NCBI GenBank assembly: GCA_023387235.1
Contig: JAEWIJ010000117.1
Coordinates: forward strand, 1 to 45,210
DNA length: 45,210 bases
Source: Pseudomonadota bacterium
Lineage (GTDB): Bacteria; Pseudomonadota; Alphaproteobacteria; Rhizobiales; Hyphomicrobiaceae
Reading direction: 5' to 3'
A program made the translations under genes and the position numbers. The notes beneath the pieces were generated by a model, which did no database searches, was not told the DNA's origin, and worked only from the letters and a program-made list of their open reading frames with translations. Of this stretch, positions 16,241-24,561 are shown in pieces (position 1 is the stretch's first letter; each line of letters begins with the position of its first letter).

Positions 16241-17485
16241 TTAGCCCCAGCCGATCCCGCGCTCGCGCTCGATGCGCTCATAGTCGCGCTGCACGTCGAC
16301 GGCATAGTCGCGCACGATGGGCGCTGCGTCGCGCTTCTTGGCCAGCTGCATGTGGAAGACTTCCTGTGAGCCAGTGCGGAACATCATCTCCGCGCTGATC
16401 AGGTAGAATTCCCACATGCGGCAGAAGCGCTCGTCGTACATCTTCGCGATCGCCTCACGGTTCGCTTCGAACCGCGCGTGCCAGTGCTTGAGCGTATTCG
16501 CGTAGTGGATGCGCAAGAACTCGAGGTCAGTGACCCAAAGGCTGTTGTTCTCGGTCGCGGGAAAGACTTCCGATAGCGCCGGCGAGTATGCACCTGGAAA
16601 AATGTACTTCCTCAGCCACGGGCTCGCCGTACCGGGCGGGCTCATCTTCCCGATCGAGTGCAGCAGCATGAGACCGTCGTCGGTGAGGAGGTCATTCACC
16701 TTGGCGAAGAACTCGCTGTAGTGGCCGACGCCAACGTGCTCGAACATGCCGACCGAGACGATGCGGTCGAACTTCGTCGCGAGCTTGCGATAGTCCTCCA
16801 GCGCAAATTTCACGCGCCCATCGAGCCCCGCGGCCTTCGTGCGCGCGACCGCGAGCGCATACTGCTCCTTCGAAAGCGTGACGCCCGTCACCTCGACATC
16901 GGCGACCTGCGCGAGATACCGCGCGAGCCCGCCCCAGCCCGAGCCGATATCGAGCACCTTCATGCCCGGCTTCAGGCAGAGCTTCGCCGCGATGAGGCGG
17001 CACTTGTTGCGCTGCGCGGTTTCGAGCGTGTCGTTCTTGTCGCGGAAGTATGCGCAGGAATAGAACAGCTCCTTATCGAGGAAGAGCTCGTAGAAGGCAT
17101 TGCCGAGATCGTAGTGATGCGCGACGTTCTGCTGCGCCTTGCCGATCGGGTTCGCCTGCTGAAAGCGCTTGAGCCCGCGCGACACGCCCCGCAGCACACG
17201 CTGCAGCGGCTGATTGCCGAGCGAGAGCCGATTGACCGAGAAGAGCGTCAGGAAGGCGCGCAGTCCCGTATCGGGAAACGTGAGGCGCCCGTCCATGTAG
17301 GCTTCGCCGGCGTGCAGCTCCGGATTGAAGAAGAGCTTGCGATAGAGGCTCGGGTCCGTGAGACGCATGTTTGCGCTCGGCCCCGGCTTCACGCCGCCGA
17401 ACACATGCGTCTTGCCCTCCGCGTCGACGACATTGAGCGTGCCGACCTTCACGAACGAGGCGAGCATCTTGGACAGGGGGAACAT
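16241..17485 (-). CDS. cfa: Cyclopropane-fatty-acyl-phospholipid synthase
   Basis: An S-adenosylmethionine-dependent enzyme that adds a methylene bridge to unsaturated chains of membrane phospholipids, 414 residues. The N-terminal lipid-binding part precedes AHHYDLGNAFYELFLD (about residue 122). The SAM site VLDIGSGWGGLARYLA follows near residue 175, with VTGVTLSKEQ and SVGMFEHVG after it, and the end region carries the conserved EFYLISAEMMFR. The arrangement matches Cfa rather than other CmaA-like methylases. It is convergent with hpf (stop codons one base apart). Confidence 0.93.
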   Translation of the reverse strand: MFPLSKMLASFVKVGTLNVVDAEGKTHVFGGVKPGPSANMRLTDPSLYRKLFFNPELHAGEAYMDGRLTFPDTGLRAFLTLFSVNRLSLGNQPLQRVLRGVSRGLKRFQQANPIGKAQQNVAHHYDLGNAFYELFLDKELFYSCAYFRDKNDTLETAQRNKCRLIAAKLCLKPGMKVLDIGSGWGGLARYLAQVADVEVTGVTLSKEQYALAVARTKAAGLDGRVKFALEDYRKLATKFDRIVSVGMFEHVGVGHYSEFFAKVNDLLTDDGLMLLHSIGKMSPPGTASPWLRKYIFPGAYSPALSEVFPATENNSLWVTDLEFLRIHYANTLKHWHARFEANREAIAKMYDERFCRMWEFYLISAEMMFRTGSQEVFHMQLAKKRDAAPIVRDYAVDVQRDYERIERERGIGWG

Positions 17486-17546
17486 GGCACTCCCGCTGTT
17501 GCGTGTGCTTCACTTTATCGATCGAACCTTGGACCCCGAGCAGTTC

Positions 17547-18029
17547 TCAGTCCACTGGCGATGGCGCCGCATCGAGATGTTTCAACATGTGCGTGACGGA
17601 GCGATCACTGAGCTCCTCGATGCGCTCGACCGTATAGCCGTTGCGGCCGTACCAGTCGACGAGATGGCGCAGTACCGTACCGGTATAGAGTCGCATGGTG
17701 TCGAGGCCCAGTTCGCGCGCCCGCAACTCGGCGGCGGCGAGCATGGCGCGGCCAAGGCCCGCCTGCTGCCGCCGTGGATCGGCGGAAATGCTCCAGATGA
17801 GGAGGTCCGCGGCGCGTGGCTCGAGTATGAGCACGCCCGTGATGGCATCATCGCCGGTCACCCAGACCTCGTAGTCGTGGAAGATGGCGGCATAATCCGC
17901 CTGGAGCGGCAGGGGCTCGACGCCGAGCAGCTCGCGATTGCGGGCATAGGCTGCGCGCTGGACATCGACGACCGCGTCGACATCCGTGTCCGCCGCGCGC
18001 CGTAGCACGAGATCCCCAATCGCGAGCAT
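17547..18029 (-). CDS. GNAT family N-acetyltransferase
   Basis: A 160-residue acetyltransferase from the ATG at 18029, which has a GAGGAGG ribosome-binding site; the frame stays open upstream but that part overlaps the divergent neighbour and is unlikely to be translated. The acetyl-CoA motif RRQQAGLGRAML (R/Q-x-x-G-x-G/A) lies near residue 93. The order, with WSISADPR before it and LRLYTG-like and YGRNGY segments after it, is standard for GNAT. The substrate is unknown. It sits between cfa and a divergent DUF169 gene. Confidence 0.85.
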   Translation of the reverse strand: MLAIGDLVLRRAADTDVDAVVDVQRAAYARNRELLGVEPLPLQADYAAIFHDYEVWVTGDDAITGVLILEPRAADLLIWSISADPRRQQAGLGRAMLAAAELRARELGLDTMRLYTGTVLRHLVDWYGRNGYTVERIEELSDRSVTHMLKHLDAAPSPVD

Positions 18030-18125
18030 CAGCCATCCTCCTCGGCAAAGCGCGGCACCTTGCACCGCGTCGCGCGAGCGCACAATATCGGCCAACATTA
18101 GAACGATGCCAGGGAGATCCCAAAG

Positions 18126-18929
18126 ATGACCGCACTGCACGCCCCGGAAGCGGCTCTCTTTGACTACGCGAAGCTTGCGGCGGACCTCGAGCGCCTGCTC
18201 CGCCTGCGCTCCTTCCCGTTTGCCATGAAGCTCTTCGAGGATCGCAGCGAGATGGAGGCCATCCCGCGCATCCGCCGGCCAAAGGCGGTGCACACGCTCG
18301 ATCAGGTTGTCGCGCAGGCGTCGCGGCTCGGCTGGACGGTCGGCATCACGTCCGATGATCTCGTCGGCGCGCAATGCCGGGCCGTGGTCGGCCTCGGCGG
18401 CGCGAAGGACGCGAAATGGAAGTCGGGCGCACACATGGTCAACGTCTGGTTCTCGACGCCCGAGGACGCGAAGGAGCACCAGTCGGCCATGCACTGCGTG
18501 CCCGATGGCAGATACGACGCGCTGGCCGTGGCACCGCTCTCGGCGGGCCGCCTCGATCCGCCGGACATCGTCCTCTTCTACGCGACGCCGGGCGCCATGA
18601 TGTACTTCATCAATGGACTGCAGTGGGCGGGCTACAAGAAGTTCGATTGGGGCGTGGTCGGCGAAAGCGCCTGTGCCGATAGCTGGGGACGGGCGCTGAC
18701 GAAGCGCGAGCCGTCGCTGTCGATCCCCTGCTTCGCCGAGCGCCGCTACGGCGGTGTGCTGGACGACGAGATGCTGATGGCGCTGCCGCCGGATCAGCTC
18801 TCGAAAGCGATCACGGGCATGGAGGCGCTCGCGAAAAACGGCTTCCGTTATCCATTCGCGCAGTACGGTATCCAGAACGACGTACGTGACGGCATGGCGC
18901 GCAGCTATCCGGACCGCGGCAAAAAGTAA
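18126..18929 (+). CDS. DUF169 domain-containing protein
   Basis: A 267-residue protein of the DUF169 family, sometimes annotated as ArCR-like. Typical pieces are the opening segment DYAKLAADLERLLRLRSFPF followed by AMKLF, the central GWTVGITSDDLVGAQCRAVVGL and the segment YATPGAMMYFINGLQWAGY. Some family members occur near formylmethanofuran or heavy-metal genes, but no function is established. It has no signal peptide or membrane helix and is transcribed divergently from the GNAT gene with a 96-base gap. Confidence 0.78.
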   Translation: MTALHAPEAALFDYAKLAADLERLLRLRSFPFAMKLFEDRSEMEAIPRIRRPKAVHTLDQVVAQASRLGWTVGITSDDLVGAQCRAVVGLGGAKDAKWKSGAHMVNVWFSTPEDAKEHQSAMHCVPDGRYDALAVAPLSAGRLDPPDIVLFYATPGAMMYFINGLQWAGYKKFDWGVVGESACADSWGRALTKREPSLSIPCFAERRYGGVLDDEMLMALPPDQLSKAITGMEALAKNGFRYPFAQYGIQNDVRDGMARSYPDRGKK

Positions 18930-19158
18930 CGAAGTCTTAACCGTGTGGCCCGAGCGCCGCGGGGAGCGGCGAATGACCGCTCATTCAGCATAATTCGCAA
19001 GTCGGCCATGAATCAGCCGGCGGATCAGGCTAGTGTCGGCCGCAGTCGGATATGCTGACCGCCGCTGTTGAGTCGCGCGGCCGGTCGGCAGCCCCCGAGG
19101 GCGAGCACACTCGGCAGCGGCTGCCATGAACGCGGAATACAAAGAGGGACTGAGCAGA

Positions 19159-20205
19159 ATGGTCGTGCGGAAGACCGCCATTGCGCTGGCGTTGTTGCTC
19201 GGCTGGTCGGGCACTGCAGCGAGCGGACCGGCATTGCTGTTCGACACGACGAACGGCAGAGTCCTTTATGCCGAGGATCAGGATCAGCCGTGGCATCCCG
19301 CTTCGCTGACCAAGATCATGACGGCCTACCTCGTGTTCGAGGCCCTGAAATCAGGCGCGGTCACGCTCGAGCAGAAAATCCCCGTAAGCGCCAACGCGCA
19401 CGCACTGCCGCCGAGCAAGCTCGGCTTTCCCGTGGGTGCGGAGCTCAGCGTGAACCTCGCGCTGAAGGCGCTCATCATCAAATCCGCGAACGACTCGGCG
19501 GTCATGCTCGCCGAAGCCATCGGCGGCACCGAGGAGGCGTTCGTTCGCAAGATGAACGAGACGGCGCTCCGGCTCGGCATGACGCAGACACGCTTCGTCA
19601 ATCCGCACGGTCTGCCCGCGCCCGAGCAGGTGACGACGGCGCGCGATCTGGCGCGGCTCACGCGCGCCGTGCTCAGTGATTATCCGGGCTACGGCGAGCT
19701 CTGGGCCATGGCGGACATGCAGATCGGGCGCCGGCGACTGCGTACGCACAACGGCCTTTTGCGCACGTACGAAGGTGCGGATGGTCTGAAGACGGGCTTC
19801 ATCTGCGACTCCGGATTCAATGTCGTCGCCACGGCGACGCGCGACAACCGGCGTCTCGCAGCGGTCGTGCTCGGCGAGTACACGTCACGTGACCGCAGCC
19901 TGCGCGCGGCGAGCCTGCTCGAGCATGGCTTCCGCACCTATGGCTGGAAGGAGATACTCTCAAGCGCGACCGTCGATACGGTTCCGGTCAGCGCTGAGAG
20001 CACGACGCCGCGCAGCGTCCGTGACCTCGTCGCGTCCTTCGCCTGCAATGGGAAGCGGCAGGCGCGCGCCGTTCCGACCAAGCGCAGCAAGAAGGCGCGC
20101 GCGAACGCGAAGGCGAAGAAGCGCGCGACCACCGAGGCGGCCGCAAGCGCGCCAAAGCGCATGGAGAGCGGCAGCGGCTCAGCATCGGCGGCCAAGAGCA
20201 ACTGA
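19159..20205 (+). CDS. dacA: D-alanyl-D-alanine carboxypeptidase (peptidase S11)
   Basis: A periplasmic low-molecular-weight penicillin-binding protein that trims the terminal D-alanine from peptidoglycan stem peptides. From the ATG at 19159 (348 residues) there is a clean signal peptide MVVRKTAIALALLLGWSGTAASG and an AGAGGGA-like ribosome site; an ATG 11 codons upstream is possible but weaker. The three active-site motifs are visible: SLTK at 49-52, SAN at 109-111 and KTG at 211-213. The last 60 residues are a lysine/alanine-rich tail (TKRSKKARANAKAKKRATTE), common in alphaproteobacterial members. The exact paralogue (DacA/C/F) is not resolved. Confidence 0.9.
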   Translation: MVVRKTAIALALLLGWSGTAASGPALLFDTTNGRVLYAEDQDQPWHPASLTKIMTAYLVFEALKSGAVTLEQKIPVSANAHALPPSKLGFPVGAELSVNLALKALIIKSANDSAVMLAEAIGGTEEAFVRKMNETALRLGMTQTRFVNPHGLPAPEQVTTARDLARLTRAVLSDYPGYGELWAMADMQIGRRRLRTHNGLLRTYEGADGLKTGFICDSGFNVVATATRDNRRLAAVVLGEYTSRDRSLRAASLLEHGFRTYGWKEILSSATVDTVPVSAESTTPRSVRDLVASFACNGKRQARAVPTKRSKKARANAKAKKRATTEAAASAPKRMESGSGSASAAKSN

Positions 20206-20229
20206 AGGCGTTGAAAGCCCGCCGACCGC

Positions 20230-20499
20230 TCAGACGATCAAGTCGAGCTTATTCCCACGATCGCGGCAGCCTGCCGGCGGCAGATCGAACTCGTCGTCCG
20301 TCCGCGCAGGCGGCTCGGCCTTGCGCTCGCGGTCGGGCGCGACCTCGCGGGTCGCCGGTGGCGCGGCCGGCGCCGTGCGCACCGACTGGTCATTGCGCTG
20401 CAAACCACTATCTGCCGGTCCGGTCGTCTGCGCGGCGCCTGGGAGGGCCAGAACGAGGCTGAACAGGCCTGCGGCGACGGCTGTAAGGGCGGGCATCAT
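20230..20499 (-). CDS. Small exported hypothetical protein
   Basis: An 89-residue frame beginning MMPALTAVAAGLFSLVLALPGAAQTT: a good signal peptide with an ALPGAAQ cleavage region, so the mature product of about 65 residues is periplasmic. The rest is proline, arginine and acid rich with a single cysteine near the end and no known domain. It is convergent with dacA, separated by 24 bases. I consider it a real but unrecognised gene because of the signal peptide and position. Confidence 0.55.
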   Translation of the reverse strand: MMPALTAVAAGLFSLVLALPGAAQTTGPADSGLQRNDQSVRTAPAAPPATREVAPDRERKAEPPARTDDEFDLPPAGCRDRGNKLDLIV

Positions 20500-20711
20500 G
20501 GGTTGGGCCGCTCACTTTTTGTTGAGGACGCTGGTCGCCACGGCGAATTGCGCTGCCTGCAAGACTGCCATGCGGGTCGGCGCGGCGCGTCAACGGCGAG
20601 GCTAAACCCCCGTGGCAATTCCGGCAATCAGCCCGGCAGAAGATATTATCGAACGGCGCCATGGCGGGGCGATGGCGCCGCGCATTCCACAACGTAAAGA
20701 AGAAATGCGAC

Positions 20712-20894
20712 CTACGGCGAAGACTTCGTCTGGAGGGGACCGACAGTTTGCGAGCCTTGCATGGACGGCTTCCAGACGGCCGTGACAATGGCCACGCCGG
20801 CCAGTGCCGTCACGACGGCGGCGACCAGCACATCGCGCGATGAAAGGCGCAAACGGCGCCGATAAGTCTCGGAAATTCGTGAGTTTCGCGCCAT
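20712..20894 (-). CDS. Small single-span membrane protein, hypothetical
   Basis: A 60-residue frame from the ATG at 20894 (MARNSRISETYRRRLRLSSRD) with a basic N-terminus and one membrane helix at about residues 22-40 (VLVAAVVTALAGVAIVTAVW). That gives an inside-basic single-pass topology. The frame is open for 9 more codons upstream. The ribosome-binding site is weak and no family is recognised, so it may be spurious. Confidence 0.4.
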   Translation of the reverse strand: MARNSRISETYRRRLRLSSRDVLVAAVVTALAGVAIVTAVWKPSMQGSQTVGPLQTKSSP

Positions 20895-21376
20895 AGGTCC
20901 GTGCCCGATTACATTTACCAATTATGACCGTGACGGACACCGACACCAGGGCACGTTTGGACGCGCGACAGAACATCTCATTGTGTTTCGGAGCCGGATA
21001 TCGCCTTTGCTCCGGGCGCCGCAAAGCGGGCCTGAGACAGGCCGTCACAAACTGGTCACGAACCAGCCACTATCCAAGGCTTGAACACGCGGCCGCCGAT
21101 GCCAACTTACCAAACGGAAGCAAAGCATCGGCAGTATTGGGCTGAAATGTGCTTCAAGATGGGAAAAACTGAGGTTATTGCAACGAGATAGCTAAGATCA
21201 ATCCGAATGCAAACCGTGTTTGCTGAGGATGATCTGAATACATCGAGCCAATCGGTGGGCAGCCATTAACGAAAAACGGCGGCCCTCGCTGCACGTGACC
21301 CCAAAAGAGTTGTAGAACTTCGGTCTTTGGGGTAGCAACCCCAAATCATCGGACACAATCAAAGAGTTCCAGCGAC
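20895..21376 (+). other. Gene-poor, less GC-rich spacer with a hairpin
   Basis: About 480 bases with no supportable gene. Composition is visibly more AT-rich than the flanks, notably 21100-21376. At 21326-21345 there is a perfect inverted repeat TTTGGGGT/ACCCCAAA with the 4-base loop AGCA, about 30 bases before the next start codon and without a T run. It could be a 5'-UTR element of the downstream phosphatase or a remnant of decayed DNA. Confidence 0.4.
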
Positions 21377-22084
21377 GTGTCGAGTGGACGTTTGAAGTGC
21401 TGCGTGCTCGTCGATTTCGACGGGACAATAGCAACGGTTGATACGACGGATGCGCTGCTCGAGCGTTTCGCTGAGCCCGGCTGGCTGGATATTGAAGCCG
21501 ACTGGCAAGCGGGCCGTATTGGTTCGCGCGAATGCTTGGTGCGCCAGATCAATCTGATCAAGGCGACGCCCAAACAATACGACGACTTCGTGTCCGGAAT
21601 TGAGATCGATCCCGGCTTTCTGTCTTTCGTTGCAGAATGCCAGGAGCGCGATCTCGACATTATGGTCGTTTCCGACGGACTGGACCGCACGGTCGGCACA
21701 GTTCTCCGTCGCGCAGGTCTCGACCTCCCGTATCGCGCCAACCGCTTGGAGGCGATCGGAACAGACCGCTGGCGGCTGACGTTCCCTCATGCACGGGGTG
21801 ACTGCCAGCCGCTCTCCGGAAACTGCAAGTGCCAGTTTGCAGATGCGGCGCGGGGGTCTGTCCGTGTCGTGGTCGGCGACGGGCGCAGCGACTTCTGCGT
21901 TGCGGGACGTGCTGACCTCGTCCTCGCGAAGAGTTCGCTCGTCGAGCACTGCCGGAGGAGCGCGCTCCCCCACTTTGTCATCGAGAACTTCGACGAAGCG
22001 ACCGAGATTTTCGTGCGCTGGCTCGACGATCGCACGGGCAGCGGCGAACCCATCATCGTCACAGAACAAGCAAGAGACGAGTAG
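21377..22084 (+). CDS. MtnX-like HAD-IB phosphatase
   Basis: A 235-residue haloacid dehalogenase-type phosphatase with a GTG start. Motif I is VDFDGTIATVDTTD (residues 12-25), with the two aspartates of the nucleophile loop. Motif II is MVVSDGLD near 96, and motif III/IV is VVVGDGRSDFCVAGRAD near 160. The closest family pattern is MtnX/SerB-like, as in 2-hydroxy-3-keto-5-methylthiopentenyl-1-phosphate phosphatase. No other methionine-salvage gene is adjacent. It ends 4 bases before the following aminotransferase, so the two are almost surely one operon and may act in one pathway. The true substrate is unknown. Confidence 0.78.
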   Translation: MSSGRLKCCVLVDFDGTIATVDTTDALLERFAEPGWLDIEADWQAGRIGSRECLVRQINLIKATPKQYDDFVSGIEIDPGFLSFVAECQERDLDIMVVSDGLDRTVGTVLRRAGLDLPYRANRLEAIGTDRWRLTFPHARGDCQPLSGNCKCQFADAARGSVRVVVGDGRSDFCVAGRADLVLAKSSLVEHCRRSALPHFVIENFDEATEIFVRWLDDRTGSGEPIIVTEQARDE

Positions 22085-22088
22085 CCTC

Positions 22089-23525
22089 ATGGACAAGTCC
22101 GTACACTGGAACGATGCCGGCGCCACCACGGCATCGGGCTCCGCCACGCCGAGGACCGAAGAAGAGCTTCTGAAGCTCGAGGACATCTATTGCTCGCACG
22201 GCGACACGGTGCACTACACCAACCCGCCGAAAATCTTCGATCACTGCGACGGCTCGTTCATGTACGACGCCCAGGGCCGGGAGTTCCTGGACCTGCAGAT
22301 GTGGTACTCGGCCGTGAACTTCGGCTACCGCAATCCGCGCCTCAACGAGGCCGCGCATCGCCAGCTCGATCGCCTGCCGCAAGTCGCCTCGCAGTATCTC
22401 CACCGTGAGAAGATCGAGCTCGCGACGATCATCGCACAGGATGCCGAGAAGAAGTTCGGCATGAAGGGCCGCGTGCACTTCAATGTCGGCGGCGCGCAGG
22501 CCGTCGAGGACAGCCTCAAGCTCGTGCGCAACTACAAGAAGGGCAAGAGCCTGATGTTCGCGTTCGAGGGCGGCTACCATGGCCGCACGCTCGGCGCCTC
22601 GGCGATCACCTCTTCGTATCGCTACCGCCGCCGCTACGGCCATTTCGGCGAGCGCGCGCAGTTCATCGAGTTCCCCTACCACTTCCGCGGCCCCAAGGGC
22701 ATGTCGAAGGAGGAGTATGGCGAGCTCTGCGTGAAGAAGTTCGCGCGCCTCTTCGAGAGCGAGTACAACGGCGTTTGGGATGCCAAGGCCGGTGAAGCGG
22801 AATATGCCGCGTTCTACATCGAGCCGATCCAGGGCACGGGCGGCTACGTCATTCCACCGCCGAACTTCTTCAGGGGCATCAAGAAGGTCCTCGACGATCA
22901 CGGCATCCTGCTCGTCGCCGACGAAATCCAGATGGGCATCTATCGCACCGGCAAGCTCTGGTCGATCGAGCACTTCGGCGTGAAGCCGGACGTTATCGTG
23001 TTCGGCAAGGCGATCACCAACGGCCTCAATCCCCTCGCCGGCCTCTGGGCGCGCGAGGAGATGATTAACCCGACGATCTTCCCGCCGGGCTCGACGCACT
23101 CGACGTTCAACGCGAACCCGATGGGCACCGCGGTCGCGCTCGAAGCCCTGCACATGATGACCGAGACCGACTACGAGACGATGGTCGCGGAAAAGGGCAA
23201 GTACTTCCTCGAGGGCCTCAAGGATCTCCAGAAGCGCCACAAGGTCATTGGCGACGTCGATGGTCTTGGCCTCGCGCTGCGCGCGGAAATCTGCGAGGCG
23301 CACGACAGCTTCACGCCGTCGAAGCGTCTCGTCGACCTGATGGTGGACGAGGGCCTCAAGGGCGATATCGACATCGACGGCCGCAAGTACGGCCTCGTTC
23401 TCGATATCGGCGGTTGGTACAAGAACGTCATCACCTTCGCACCGAGCCTGCATATTTCGAAGAGCGAAATCGATCTCGCTCTGCGGCTGCTCGATGCCCT
23501 GATCACGCGCGTGACTCGCAACTAG
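22089..23525 (+). CDS. Class III (pyridoxal phosphate) aminotransferase
   Basis: A 478-residue fold-type I aminotransferase. The start ATG at 22089 follows the phosphatase stop by 4 bases. The frame is open upstream but overlaps that gene. Visible landmarks are the PLP phosphate-binding region HFNVGGAQAVEDSLK, the aromatic stacking site FEGGYHGRT, VADEIQMGIYRTG with the Asp contacting the PLP nitrogen, and the Schiff-base lysine Lys307 in VFGKAITNGLNP. It lies between ornithine/acetylornithine and other omega-aminotransferases, so the substrate cannot be named. It pairs with the upstream HAD phosphatase. Confidence 0.87.
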   Translation: MDKSVHWNDAGATTASGSATPRTEEELLKLEDIYCSHGDTVHYTNPPKIFDHCDGSFMYDAQGREFLDLQMWYSAVNFGYRNPRLNEAAHRQLDRLPQVASQYLHREKIELATIIAQDAEKKFGMKGRVHFNVGGAQAVEDSLKLVRNYKKGKSLMFAFEGGYHGRTLGASAITSSYRYRRRYGHFGERAQFIEFPYHFRGPKGMSKEEYGELCVKKFARLFESEYNGVWDAKAGEAEYAAFYIEPIQGTGGYVIPPPNFFRGIKKVLDDHGILLVADEIQMGIYRTGKLWSIEHFGVKPDVIVFGKAITNGLNPLAGLWAREEMINPTIFPPGSTHSTFNANPMGTAVALEALHMMTETDYETMVAEKGKYFLEGLKDLQKRHKVIGDVDGLGLALRAEICEAHDSFTPSKRLVDLMVDEGLKGDIDIDGRKYGLVLDIGGWYKNVITFAPSLHISKSEIDLALRLLDALITRVTRN

Positions 23526-23578
23526 AGGCTCTGACGATCGTTTGACGAAGAGGCGCCCGCTCCGCCGGTACGGAGCGG

Positions 23579-23614
23579 CCGCCGGACACCCGGGGCTGAG
23601 AAGGCGTCCGGCGG
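23579..23614 (+). other. Inverted repeat after the aminotransferase
   Basis: CCGCCGGAC pairs with GTCCGGCGG (9 bp) around an 18-base loop in the 112-base gap to the hydrolase gene. It lacks a T run, so it is a weak terminator at best and may act as a stability element. Confidence 0.35.
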
Positions 23615-23637
23615 GGCAGCGTAAGTCAAAAAAGGAC

Positions 23638-24549
23638 ATGATCTCAATCATGCAGGCAGTTGAGAGTACGGGTAAAGTTGTGGCGAGTGACCGGTATGTC
23701 TATGACCAGCCGGGCTTTGGGGAGAACGGCCGCATCGGCTTTCTTCTTGTCCATGGGCTTGGCGGGACGCCGGTCGAGTTGCGCTTCGTCGCGCAAGGCC
23801 TGACGCGGGCTGGCTTTGCAGTCTACTGCCCGCTGCTCGAAGGGCATGGCGGCACCGAAGCAGAGCTCAGCGCGACCACTTGGCAGGATTGGTACGACAG
23901 CGTCGTCGCCGCGCACGATGAGCTGCGCGCGCGTTGCGACATGGTCGTTGTGGGCGGACTCTCCTCCGGTGCGCTGCTTGCGCTGCGTCTCGCCGCCGAG
24001 CGGCGCAACGAGATCGCATCGACAGTGCTGTTCGCGCCGACGCTCTGGCCGAACGGCTGGGCCGTTCCGCGTGCCCTGCGTCTCATGAAGTACGTGCCGC
24101 AGAAGCAGATTGCCAATCTCTTCAACTTCGCCGAGACCGCGCCCTACGGCATCAAGGACGAGCGCATTCGCCAGTTCGCGCTCGACTCGCTGCAGGGCGA
24201 AGGCCGCTCGATGAAGGATGTCTTCGGCCGCAGCGGCGCGATGCTGTGGGAGCTCAAGGCGCTGCGCAGCGCCGTGCGCAAGCAGCTCGCCGACGTGAAG
24301 CAGCCGACGCTCATCTTTCACCCGCGCAATGACGACCAGGCGGATCTCTCGAACACGACGGAGATTCAGCGCGCCCTTGGCGGCCTCGTCGATGTGATCG
24401 TGCTGGACGACAGCTATCACATGATCACGCTCGATCGGCAACGCACGCTCGTCGTCGATCGTGCGGTCGATTACGGCCAACGCCTCGTCGCCAAGCTGCA
24501 GCCGCGCACGGAAGCGACGCCGGCCGTCAACCAGCTCGCCGCCGAATAA
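23638..24549 (+). CDS. Alpha/beta hydrolase (carboxylesterase / monoacylglycerol lipase-like)
   Basis: A serine hydrolase of 303 residues from the ATG at 23638; a start at 23650 is equally possible, and the frame is open further upstream with no family match. The oxyanion segment LLVHGLGGTPVE is near residue 40 and the nucleophile elbow GGLSSGALLAL near 105. The acid is expected in FHPRNDDQAD and the histidine in DDSYHMITLD. The pattern resembles Est30-type carboxylesterases and monoglyceride lipases. No signal peptide is present, so it is cytoplasmic. It is convergent with znuA. Confidence 0.83.
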   Translation: MISIMQAVESTGKVVASDRYVYDQPGFGENGRIGFLLVHGLGGTPVELRFVAQGLTRAGFAVYCPLLEGHGGTEAELSATTWQDWYDSVVAAHDELRARCDMVVVGGLSSGALLALRLAAERRNEIASTVLFAPTLWPNGWAVPRALRLMKYVPQKQIANLFNFAETAPYGIKDERIRQFALDSLQGEGRSMKDVFGRSGAMLWELKALRSAVRKQLADVKQPTLIFHPRNDDQADLSNTTEIQRALGGLVDVIVLDDSYHMITLDRQRTLVVDRAVDYGQRLVAKLQPRTEATPAVNQLAAE

Positions 24550-24561
24550 GCGCGGCGCGCT

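Noticed and set aside
20924..21145. 73-codon plus-strand frame in the AT-richer spacer
   Set aside because: No ribosome-binding site of note and no protein-like pattern.
22059..23651. 530-codon minus-strand open frame opposite the aminotransferase
   Set aside because: Antisense shadow of a well-supported PLP enzyme; no motif and low-complexity composition.
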